A program made the translations under genes and the position numbers. Positions 39,818 through 47,965 of a DNA stretch of 64,000 nt are shown here, piece by piece. Numbering within the stretch: position 1 is the stretch's first letter; each line of letters opens with the position of its first letter. The stretch lies in contig NZ_JAODTZ010000033.1 in assembly GCF_025399795.1 (NCBI RefSeq), positions 1-64,000 of the forward strand, read 5' to 3'. The notes beneath the pieces were generated by a model. That model saw nothing but the letters and a program-made list of their open reading frames with translations. It ran no database searches and had not been told where the DNA came from. Origin of the DNA: Streptomyces rhizosphaerihabitans (GTDB taxonomy: Bacteria; Actinomycetota; Actinomycetes; Streptomycetales; Streptomycetaceae).

Positions 39818-41176
39818 TCAGGACGCCTCCGCGGAGCCGGGTGCGCCGAGATCGCGCAGGGGGTTGAGCCGCGCGGCCCCGATCTTCTCCCGCAGGGCGG
39901 GATCGGTGACGCCGAGTCCTTCCCGGGGTGCGAGGCAGAGCACGCCGACCTTTCCGGTGTGCCGGTTCGTCTGGACCAGCCGTGCGGCCTCGCCGACGTC
40001 CTTCAGCGCGAACACCTCGGACAGGACGGGAGAGAGGTGCCCGAGCCGGAAGAGGCGGTTGCATTCGGCCTGTTCGTGGAGGTTGGCGGCGTGGCTGCCC
40101 AGGATGCGCTTGAGGTTCATCCAGAGGTAGCGGTTGTCGAAGTGGTGGTCGTAGCCGGTGCTCGATCCGCAGGTGACGACGGTGCCGCCCTTGCGGACGA
40201 CGAACACCGAGATCCCGAAGGTCGCCCGTCCGACGTAGTCGAACACGACGTGCGGGTCCTCGCCGACGTGGCGGCGGATCTCCCGCCCGAGCCGCTTGCC
40301 GAGTTCGATCGTGCGTTGCGGGGTGGGCGCGCTGTCGCCGCCCATGCCGATCTCGCTCCGGTTGATCACCACATCGCATCCGAGGCGGCGCAGTGCCTGG
40401 GCCTTGTGCTCGGAGCCGATCACGCCGACGGCGATACCGCCCGCGTTCTTGACCATCTGCACCGCGAACGCGCCGAGGCCGCCGGTGGCTCCCCAGATGA
40501 GCACGACGTCGCCCTGTTTGATCCGGGCGCCGTTGTCCCCGACCAGCATCCGGTACGACGTCGCCGCGGTCAGCAGTACACCCGCGGACTCCTCCCAGGT
40601 CAGGTGTGCCGGTTTGGGCAGCAGCTGGCTCGCGCGCAGCACCGCGTAGTGGGCGAGGCCGCCGAAGTTCGTCTCGTAGCCCCAGATCCGCTGTCCGGCG
40701 CCGAGCATCGCGTCGGCGTGGGTCGCCGGTTCCTGCTCGTCGACCTGGACGCAGCTGGCGACGACGTGGTCGCCCGGCTTCCAGTGCCGTACGCCGGCGC
40801 CGACCCGTACGACGATGCCGGCCGCGTCGGATCCCACCACCTGGTACGGCAGGTCGTGCCGGGCGGCCCAGCCGCCCTGGCGGGCACCGCGCTTGAGGAA
40901 CTCGAAGGTGGGCACCGGTTCGAACGTCGCCGACCACACCGTGTTGTAGTTGATGGAGCTCGCCATGACGGCGACGACCACCTCGTCCGGAGCGAGGTCC
41001 GGCATGGGGACCTGCCCGACGTGCAGCGACTTGCGGACGTCGTTGTCCTGCACGCCGTCGAACATGCCGAGGTCCGAGGCCAGCAGATGTGCGGCCTCGT
41101 AGTGCGACGGAAGCTCGTATCGCCCGATCTCGTCCGGGCCGGCCCCGGACAGCAGGGCTTGTGCCAAAGAATCCAC
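39818..41176 (-). CDS. ccr: crotonyl-CoA carboxylase/reductase
   Basis: 452 residues from a GTG at 41176 (GGGAGGAGA site). MDR fold: DLAPDEVVVAVMASSINYNTVWSA (active-site Asn), GYETNFGGLAHYAVL (Glu), NADPH motif IWGATGGLGAFAVQMVK (about residues 225-240) and LGSHAANLHEQAE (His), the CO2-binding set known from reductive carboxylases. Length is normal. It converts an enoyl-CoA, CO2 and NADPH to an alkylmalonyl-CoA, the extender expected to be used by the AT with the VPGHS motif in the second PKS protein. Linked operon: NRPS, CCR, KASIII, dehydrogenase; the gap to the NRPS is 76 bases. Confidence 0.92.
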   Translation of the reverse strand: MDSLAQALLSGAGPDEIGRYELPSHYEAAHLLASDLGMFDGVQDNDVRKSLHVGQVPMPDLAPDEVVVAVMASSINYNTVWSATFEPVPTFEFLKRGARQGGWAARHDLPYQVVGSDAAGIVVRVGAGVRHWKPGDHVVASCVQVDEQEPATHADAMLGAGQRIWGYETNFGGLAHYAVLRASQLLPKPAHLTWEESAGVLLTAATSYRMLVGDNGARIKQGDVVLIWGATGGLGAFAVQMVKNAGGIAVGVIGSEHKAQALRRLGCDVVINRSEIGMGGDSAPTPQRTIELGKRLGREIRRHVGEDPHVVFDYVGRATFGISVFVVRKGGTVVTCGSSTGYDHHFDNRYLWMNLKRILGSHAANLHEQAECNRLFRLGHLSPVLSEVFALKDVGEAARLVQTNRHTGKVGVLCLAPREGLGVTDPALREKIGAARLNPLRDLGAPGSAEAS

Positions 41177-41252
41177 GATGTGCTTTCTCCTCCCGAGACC
41201 CCGCTGACGGGAAAGCGGATGAGCGGCGGACCGTGCTCGAAGGGGACCGTGC

Positions 41253-44200
41253 TCAGAGGACCGCGCCCTCCTTCGTGCGCCGGCTCAGGCTCGGCCTGCT
41301 GGACCGGCCCAGGTCCTTCCACATGTCCGACAGGCCGATGACGGTGCGGGCCGCGAACAGCCTGCGGATGGAGACCTCCTGCTTCAGCTCCGCGCGGATC
41401 AGGCCGACCAGCCGGATCGCCCGCAGCGAGTTGCCGCCGAGGTCGAAGAAGTCCTCGTCGATGCCCACCCGGTCCAGTTCGAGGACGTCGGCGAACGCCG
41501 CGGCCAGGACCCGTTCGGTGTCGTTGCGCGGTGCCCGGTACCTGCCCTCGTCGAACACGGGCTCCGGCAACGCGGCCCGGTCCACCCGTCCGCCCGCTGT
41601 CACCGGCAGGCGTTCAAGGACCGTGAACACCGTCGGGACCATGGACTCCGGCAGCCAGCCGGCGGCGAACCGGCGCAGTTCGTCGCCCGAGACGGCCTGG
41701 TCGCGGGCCGGGACGACATAGGCCACCAGGCGCTGTTGTCCCGAGCTGTCCCGGCGGACGGCCACGACCGACTGCGCGAGCGCGGTGTGTTCGGACAGCA
41801 CCTCCTCGACCTCGGCCGGCTCGACCCGTACCCCGCGTACGTCCGCCTGGGTGCCGGCCCGGGCCACGTACTCGAGGCGGCCGTCGGTGCCCCAGCGCAC
41901 CCGGTCCCCGGTGCGGTGCATGAGGCTGCCGGGCGGTCCGAACGGGCAGGGCACGAAGCGCCCGGCGGTCTCTGCGGGGCGTCCGGGGTATCCGCGCGCC
42001 ACGCCGGGCCCGGCGACGTACAGTTCGCCGCTCACGCCGACGGGGACCGGCGCGAGCCCCGGGCCGAGGACGTACAGGGCGGTGTGGTCCGTCGGGCGGC
42101 CGAGTGTGCCCGCGTGGCGCACCGGTTCGTTCGCGGGCAGGCGGTGGCAGGCGGCGAACACGGTCGCTTCGCTCAGGCCGTGGCCGTTGACGATCGTCAG
42201 GCCGGGGCAGGCCTCGCGGACCCGGCGCAGCGCGGCCGCGGACACGCGGTCGCCGCCGGTCCACACCTCGCGCAGTCCGGCGAGGCAGTCGGGGCGCTGT
42301 GCTGCGATCGCCGAGAACAGGTGCGCGGGCAGCCACACCGTGGAGATCTCGTGCGTCGCGCGCGCCGCGGTCAGTACGTCGGGCAGCGCCTCGGCGTCGA
42401 GTTCGCCGGGGGGTGCGACGACCACCCGGCCGCCGTTGAGCAGGGGTGCCCACAGTTCGAGGGCGAGTGCGTCGGAGGTGTGCGGTGTGTGCCACAGCAC
42501 GGTGGTGGGGCCGGCTTCCCGCCAGTGGTGGTCCAGGACGAACCGTTCCATGTTGCGGTGCGTGACCCCGACTCCGGTGTCCGCGCCGGGCGTCGCGCAG
42601 TCGTACAGCACGGCCAGCAGGCTGTCCCGGTGCGGCGGGAGGGGGGATCCGGGCGCGGTGTCGCTGTCGTTGTGGGGGGTGCCGCTGTCGTTGTGGGGGG
42701 TGCCGCTGTCGTTGTGGGGGGTGTCGGGGGTGAGGTCGTCGAACGCGATCGCCTCAATGTCCAGGCCCGCGCCGAGGAGTTCGGCCGTCGCCGCGTCGGT
42801 GAGCAGGGCGCGGGCCGAGGCCGCCGCGATCCGCGGCCCGATGCGCCCGGCCGGCGCCGCCGGGTCGATCGGCAGATAGGCCGCACCCGCCTTGACCACG
42901 CCCAGCAGGGCGACGGCGAGGTCCAGCGACCGGGGCAGCGCCACCGCCACGACCGTCTCGGGTCCCAGGTGCCGGCGGCGCAGCGCCCGGGCCAGCCGGT
43001 CCGAGCGCTCGTCCAGTTCCCGGTACGAGAGCGCGGTGTCGCCGAAGACCAGGGCGACGGCGTCGGGATCCTGCTCCGTCTGCCGGGCGAACAGCTGGGG
43101 AACCGTCAGTCCCAAAAGCGGCGCGGCCGTGGCGTCCGGTGCCGTCAGCACCTGCTCGCGCCCGGCGCCGCCGACCACGTCCAGCGCGCCCACCGGGCGG
43201 GAGCCGTCGGCCACCACGGCACGGATGTGGTCGATCAACTCCTCGCCGATGAAGCGCAGTTCCGCGCGGTGGTACAGGCGGGCGGGGGCGTCGAGCCGGA
43301 TGAACAGGTCGCTGTCGGGGCTGCCGTCGGTGTAGACGCCGATCGACAGTTCCTCGAAGGTCCCGGTCGTGGCGCCGGAGTAGCGGGCCGGGCTGTCGCC
43401 GAAGCGGAGCTGCTCCACGAACTCGACGACGTTGACGACGGCGCCGTAACTGCCGCGGCCGCTCAGGGCGGTTCCGCTCGCGCGCTGGATGTCCGAGTAG
43501 TGGCAGGCGGTGTGGCCGATGATCTCGTACGTCTCGTCGACGAGTGCCTCGGCGACCTCGGTGAAGGTCGCGCCGAGGTCGATCCGCGCCCGTACCGGGA
43601 CCACGTTGACCGCCAGGCCGGGGGTGCGGCCGGCGACGCCGACCCGGTTGCCGACGGCCAGGGAGAGGAGGAATTCCGGGCGGTCGCAGCGGTGCCTCAG
43701 GAACACCGCGGCGGCAGCGGTCAGCAGTTGCGACATCCACAGGCCCATGGACTGCGCGGTCTCGGTCCACACGTCCGCCTCGGCGCGGGCAACGGTCAGG
43801 GTCCGGCTCACCATGCCGATGGTCTCGGCCACCTCCGACCAGCGGTCGGCGCTGCTCATCGGCTCGGACAGTGCGGAGCGCTGCGCGTCGGACAGGGCGA
43901 CGCGCGGGACTTGCGCGGGCGCGGGCGCGTCTTTCAGGTAGTCGCGCCAGAACCGCGTGTCCTCGGTGAACTTCTCGGAGGCGAGGTAGTCACTCGCCTC
44001 GGTGGCGAACGACTCGGCGTCCCACGGGTGCGGCAGCCGCGGTACCCGCTCGCCGCGCGCCAGCGCCGTGTACACCTCGGCGAGGCGCTTGGAGAGCAGG
44101 CCGCCCGCGCCGAACCCGTCGGAGATGAGGTGGTGGTAGGCGATCACCAGGAGGGAGCGGCTGGGCGCGAGTTGGACCACGCCGAGCCGGAACAGCAGGT

Positions 44201-44579
44201 CCCGTTCCAGGTCGAACGGCCGGCGCACCATCTCGGCCAGGGCTTCGCGGGCCGCCTGCTCGGGGTCGGCCTCGGCGCTCAGGTCGAGGAAGAAGGGCCG
44301 CCAGTCCCCCAGTTCGCGGGGGGTGTAGCGCAGTCCGCCGCCGTCGTCGGCGAAGTTGACGCGCAGTATCTCCGCCTCTCCCAGCACGTGCAGGAACGCG
44401 GATTCGATGACCGCCGCGTCCAGTTCACCGTCCACGTCCCACATGGTCAGCGCATGGTTCGGCGTGTCGGGAGCCATTTCCTGCGCCCGCCACATGCCTT
44501 TATGCGCAGACGACGCACCGAACGAACGCACAGAGATCAACCCCTCGACAAACAGGCCCGGAATACCGGAGGAATTCAC
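41253..44579 (-). CDS. NRPS module C-A-PCP with degenerate adenylation domain
   Basis: 1108 residues from a GTG at 44579 (GGGGAG site). Condensation domain, residues about 20-450, with intact HHLISDG (149-155). Adenylation domain, about 490-1005: core A3 should read YTSGTTGxPKG but here is YDCATPGADTG from residue 659, lacking the phosphate-binding Ser/Thr-Gly and Lys pattern. A8 is altered (AGTQADVRG), and the A10 catalytic Lys is Arg998 (GGRVDR). A7 (RTGDRVRW) remains. An insert of three TPHNDSG repeats precedes A3. PCP, about 1020-1085, with DLGGNSL (Ser1051). No TE or reductase domain. The PCP is thus probably either loaded by another adenylating enzyme or never aminoacylated. Confidence 0.9.
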   Translation of the reverse strand: MNSSGIPGLFVEGLISVRSFGASSAHKGMWRAQEMAPDTPNHALTMWDVDGELDAAVIESAFLHVLGEAEILRVNFADDGGGLRYTPRELGDWRPFFLDLSAEADPEQAAREALAEMVRRPFDLERDLLFRLGVVQLAPSRSLLVIAYHHLISDGFGAGGLLSKRLAEVYTALARGERVPRLPHPWDAESFATEASDYLASEKFTEDTRFWRDYLKDAPAPAQVPRVALSDAQRSALSEPMSSADRWSEVAETIGMVSRTLTVARAEADVWTETAQSMGLWMSQLLTAAAAVFLRHRCDRPEFLLSLAVGNRVGVAGRTPGLAVNVVPVRARIDLGATFTEVAEALVDETYEIIGHTACHYSDIQRASGTALSGRGSYGAVVNVVEFVEQLRFGDSPARYSGATTGTFEELSIGVYTDGSPDSDLFIRLDAPARLYHRAELRFIGEELIDHIRAVVADGSRPVGALDVVGGAGREQVLTAPDATAAPLLGLTVPQLFARQTEQDPDAVALVFGDTALSYRELDERSDRLARALRRRHLGPETVVAVALPRSLDLAVALLGVVKAGAAYLPIDPAAPAGRIGPRIAAASARALLTDAATAELLGAGLDIEAIAFDDLTPDTPHNDSGTPHNDSGTPHNDSDTAPGSPLPPHRDSLLAVLYDCATPGADTGVGVTHRNMERFVLDHHWREAGPTTVLWHTPHTSDALALELWAPLLNGGRVVVAPPGELDAEALPDVLTAARATHEISTVWLPAHLFSAIAAQRPDCLAGLREVWTGGDRVSAAALRRVREACPGLTIVNGHGLSEATVFAACHRLPANEPVRHAGTLGRPTDHTALYVLGPGLAPVPVGVSGELYVAGPGVARGYPGRPAETAGRFVPCPFGPPGSLMHRTGDRVRWGTDGRLEYVARAGTQADVRGVRVEPAEVEEVLSEHTALAQSVVAVRRDSSGQQRLVAYVVPARDQAVSGDELRRFAAGWLPESMVPTVFTVLERLPVTAGGRVDRAALPEPVFDEGRYRAPRNDTERVLAAAFADVLELDRVGIDEDFFDLGGNSLRAIRLVGLIRAELKQEVSIRRLFAARTVIGLSDMWKDLGRSSRPSLSRRTKEGAVL
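42659..42721. repeat. 21-bp tandem repeat inside the NRPS gene
   Basis: TGCCGCTGTCGTTGTGGGGG plus one G, three copies in tandem (the first with one change), in frame, encoding TPHNDSG on the minus strand. Seven-residue repeats in a loop just before the adenylation core motif A3. Confidence 0.9.
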
Positions 44580-44663
44580 AGATCACTCCCCATGGTCCGG
44601 GGGGTGGGTCAGCCGTTCAAGACAACTTGATTCCCGGCGGGACAGGCCGCGGCCGGGCTTGCG

Positions 44664-44683
44664 GTGTCCCGCCGGCGGGACAC
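44664..44683. promoter_or_regulatory. 20-bp palindrome, probable cluster operator (site 2)
   Basis: A perfect palindrome containing the same TGTCCCGCCGGCGGGACA core (44665-44682) as at 35334, here 85 bases upstream of the NRPS start and followed by a partial CCCGCCGGG. It implies a separate regulated promoter for NRPS, CCR, KASIII and dehydrogenase. Confidence 0.65.
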
Positions 44684-44775
44684 TCCCGCCGGGCACAACA
44701 GCGCCCGGAGCGCGGCGAGTTCGGGAATTTCGCAGAGCAGATCGCAGAGTCCGGAGAGTTCGAAGAACACACAGG

Positions 44776-44811
44776 TTTCGGGGAGCTCGCAGATTTCGGG
44801 GAGCTCGGGGA
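44776..44811. repeat. 18-bp tandem repeat just after the last PKS gene
   Basis: TTTCGGGGAGCTCGCAGA then TTTCGGGGAGCTCGGGGA, followed by a partial TTTCACTGG. It abuts the PKS stop (44814) and lies in a purine-rich 235-bp intergenic region with more GAGTTCG-like motifs. Possible role in termination or as a diversified spacer; unknown. Confidence 0.6.
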
Positions 44812-44813
44812 TT

Positions 44814-47800
44814 TCACTGGGGAGCGCCGGTGGCCATCAGGGACACGATGTGGCCGGCGATCCGTCGTGACGACGGGTGCCGCAGCACCAGATTCGCCCT
44901 CAGTTTGAGTCCGGTCGACGCGGTCAGGCGTTTGCTGAGTTCTCCCGACAGCATCGAGTCGAATCCGTACTCCTTGAACTCCTGGTCGGGGTCGACCGAT
45001 TCGCCGGAGGGATGTCCGAGGACGACGGCGACCTTCTCCAGGACGTGGTCGAGGACGAGTGCCTTCGCGTCGGAGTCGGACAGGACGGAGATCCTCTCCG
45101 CCAGGGGGACGCAGTGGTCGTCGTCGGCGGCGGGCTCCGGTGAGGACACCTGCGCCGCCACCGCCGCCGCGTGCGAGGAGTTCAGCCAGTACCGCTGCCG
45201 CTGGAAGGCGTACGTCGGAAGGTCCACCCGCCGGCGGGTCCCGAACAGGGCGTCCCAGTCCACGGATCCGCCCCGCACGTGCAGCCCGGCCAGCGAGCCG
45301 AGCACGGCCTCCACCTCGCCCCTGCCGCGCCGCGAGGACGACAGGACCAGCGCGTCGTCCACGTCCTCGACCATCTCCTGCACCGGGACGGTCAGCACGG
45401 GGTGCGGGCTCATCTCGATGAAGACCCGGAATCCGTCCTCGGCCAGCCGGCGTACGGACGATTCGAAGCGGACCTTCTCGCGCAGGTTGTTGTACCAGTA
45501 GTCGGCGTCCAGCCCGGCGGTGTCGATGATCTCGCCGTACAGGGTGGAGTAGAAGGGCAGGTGCGACGATGCCGGGCTCACGTCGGACAGGGAGCCGGTC
45601 ACCTTTTCGCGGACCCGGGCCACCTGGTGGGAATGGGAGGCGTAGTCGACCGCTATGCGCCGGGCCTGAGCGCCTTCGGCCTTCATCTTCTCGACGAACT
45701 CGTCGAGGGCGTCCGGTTCCCCGGACACGACCACGGAGCGGGGGCCGTTGACCACGGCGACGCTCACCCGCCCGCTCCACGGAGCCAGCCGCTCGGTCAC
45801 GACGTCCTCGGACTCCGCGACCGATGCCATCCCGCCGTGGCCGATCAGGTCCATCAGCGCCTTGCTGCGCAGCGCCACGATCTTGGTGGCGTCCCGCAGG
45901 GACAGCGCGCCGCATGCGTGGGCGGCGGCTATCTCGCCCTGGCTGTGGCCCACCACCGCGGCCGGTTCCACACCCCAGGACCGCCACAGGGCGGCCAGGG
46001 ACACCATCACCGAGAACAGCGCCGGCTGCACCACGTCCACCCGGTCCAGGGCCGGCGCCCCCTCCGCACCGCGCACCACGTCGAGCAGCGACCAGTCGGT
46101 CCACTCGGCCAGGGCGGCCGCACAGGCGTCGAGGCTGCGCGCGAAGACGGGGAAGGCGTCGTAGAGCTGGCGGCCCATGCCGACCCACTGCGAGCCCTGC
46201 CCGGGGAACATGAAGACGACACCGCCGAGGTTCCCGGCCGCGCCGCGGACCACCCCGGCACAGTCCGGGCCGCCGCTCAACGACGCCAGTCCGTGCAGCA
46301 GTTCGTCCCGGCCGCGGCCCAGCACCACCGCGCGGTGCTCGAACCGGGCCCGGCTCGACACCAGCGACCAGCCGACGTCGGCGACGTCCAGGCTCTCGTC
46401 GGCGGCGACGGCATCGCGCAGTCTGCCCGCCTGCCGCTCCAGGGCCTTCGCGCTCTTGCCCGATATCACCCACGGCACCAGGCCGCCGACGACGGCAGCG
46501 TCCGGGCCGTGCCCGTCCGGCGGCTCCGCCGGCTCCTCCTGTGCGGCCTCTTGCTGTGCGGCCTCTTCGAGGATCATGTGCACGTTGGTGCCGCTGACGC
46601 CGAACGAGGACACCCCGGCCCGCCGGGGAGTGCCGGACCGGGTCCACTCACGCCCCTGAACCAGCAGTTCGACCTTGCCCGAGGACCAGTCCACGTGCTG
46701 GGAGGGCGCGTCCACGTGCAAGGTCTTGGGCAGGTACTTGTGGCGCAGGGCCATCACGGCCTTGATGACGGAGGCGACCCCGGCGGCGGCCTGGGCGTGG
46801 CCCATGTTCGACTTCATGGACCCCAGCCACAGCGGCCTGCCCTCGGCGCGGTCCTTCCCGTAGGTCGCCAGCAGCGCGCCCGCCTCGATGGGATCCCCCA
46901 GCACGGTTCCGGTGCCGTGAGCCTCGACCAGGTCCACCTCGCGGGGGGCGACGCCCGCGTTCGCCAGTGCCTTGAGGATCACCTTCTCCTGGGCGCGGCC
47001 GTTGGGGGCGGTCAGCCCGTTGCTGGCGCCGTCCTGGTTGACCGCGGAACCGCGCAGGACGGCCAGTACCGGGTGGCCGTTGCGATGGGCGTCGGAGAGC
47101 CGTTCGAGGAGCAGTACGCCCACGCCCTCGGCCCAGCCGGTCCCGTCGGCGCTGTCGGCGAAGGACTTGCAGCGGCCGTCGGCCGCCAGACCGCCCTGGC
47201 GGGAGAACTCCACGAAGAGTTCGGTCGTCGACATCACCAGCGCCCCGCCCGCCAGCGCGAGCGAGCACTCGCCCGCCCGCAGTGACTGCGCCGCCAGGTG
47301 CAGGGCGACCAGTGACGACGAGCACGCGGTGTCCACCGACACCGCCGGCCCGGTCAGCCCCAGCTCGTACGCCACCCGGCCGGACGCGACGCTCAGCGTG
47401 CTGCCGTGCAGCAGGTAGCCCTCCAGTTCGTTCTTGCTGCCCTCCAGGAAGCGTGAGCCGTACTCGGACGAGCTCACCCCGGTGAAGACGCCGACGTCGG
47501 ACCCGCGTACGGCGGCGGGAACGATGCCGGCCCGCTCGAAGACCTCCCACGACGTCTCCAGCAGCAGGCGCTGCTGCGGATCGGTGGCCAGCGCCTCCCG
47601 CGGGCTGATGCCGAAGAAGTCCGCGTCGAAGCCGGCCACGTCCGTCAGGAACCCGCCGTGGCGCACGTACGAGCTGCCGACGGTGTCGGGATCCGGGTCG
47701 TACACGTCCCGCCATCCGCGGTCCTGCGGGAACTCGCCCACGACGTCGCGGCCGTCGCGGATCACGTCCCACAGTTCCTCGGGCGAGGACACGCCTCCGG

Positions 47801-47960
47801 GGTAGCGGCATGCCATGGCCACCACGGCGATCGGCTCGCCGCGGCCGGCTTTCAGGGCGTCGTTCTCCTGCCGGAGGCGGTCGCGCTCCTCCAGCAGGGT
47901 GCGCAGCGCGCGCTGGACCCGGTCCGCGCCGTCCGCCGTGCGATCCGCGGAGTTGGTCAT
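44814..47960 (-). CDS. type I PKS, KS-AT-ACP (third extension module, methylmalonyl)
   Basis: 1048 residues from ATG 47960; the frame is open upstream, but the AGAAGGA site and the spacing of six bases after the previous stop fix this start. Docking helix DRVQRALRTLLEERDRLRQENDALK, KS with Cys213 (VDTACSSSL), HGTGT and GHAQAAAG. AT with Ser673 (GHSQGE) and YASHS at 773-777, the methylmalonyl-CoA pattern. ACP with Ser1002 in YGFDSML. No reductive domains, so the beta-keto group is kept. A short C-terminus without a clear docking domain precedes the NRPS gene, to whose condensation domain the chain should pass. Gene order equals the expected biosynthetic order. Confidence 0.93.
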   Translation of the reverse strand: MTNSADRTADGADRVQRALRTLLEERDRLRQENDALKAGRGEPIAVVAMACRYPGGVSSPEELWDVIRDGRDVVGEFPQDRGWRDVYDPDPDTVGSSYVRHGGFLTDVAGFDADFFGISPREALATDPQQRLLLETSWEVFERAGIVPAAVRGSDVGVFTGVSSSEYGSRFLEGSKNELEGYLLHGSTLSVASGRVAYELGLTGPAVSVDTACSSSLVALHLAAQSLRAGECSLALAGGALVMSTTELFVEFSRQGGLAADGRCKSFADSADGTGWAEGVGVLLLERLSDAHRNGHPVLAVLRGSAVNQDGASNGLTAPNGRAQEKVILKALANAGVAPREVDLVEAHGTGTVLGDPIEAGALLATYGKDRAEGRPLWLGSMKSNMGHAQAAAGVASVIKAVMALRHKYLPKTLHVDAPSQHVDWSSGKVELLVQGREWTRSGTPRRAGVSSFGVSGTNVHMILEEAAQQEAAQEEPAEPPDGHGPDAAVVGGLVPWVISGKSAKALERQAGRLRDAVAADESLDVADVGWSLVSSRARFEHRAVVLGRGRDELLHGLASLSGGPDCAGVVRGAAGNLGGVVFMFPGQGSQWVGMGRQLYDAFPVFARSLDACAAALAEWTDWSLLDVVRGAEGAPALDRVDVVQPALFSVMVSLAALWRSWGVEPAAVVGHSQGEIAAAHACGALSLRDATKIVALRSKALMDLIGHGGMASVAESEDVVTERLAPWSGRVSVAVVNGPRSVVVSGEPDALDEFVEKMKAEGAQARRIAVDYASHSHQVARVREKVTGSLSDVSPASSHLPFYSTLYGEIIDTAGLDADYWYNNLREKVRFESSVRRLAEDGFRVFIEMSPHPVLTVPVQEMVEDVDDALVLSSSRRGRGEVEAVLGSLAGLHVRGGSVDWDALFGTRRRVDLPTYAFQRQRYWLNSSHAAAVAAQVSSPEPAADDDHCVPLAERISVLSDSDAKALVLDHVLEKVAVVLGHPSGESVDPDQEFKEYGFDSMLSGELSKRLTASTGLKLRANLVLRHPSSRRIAGHIVSLMATGAPQ

Positions 47961-47965
47961 TCCTT

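Noticed and set aside
44617..46647. 676-codon minus-strand frame continuing past the PKS stop
   Set aside because: Out of frame with the KS-AT-ACP protein, which carries all motifs; Gly/Arg-rich composition.
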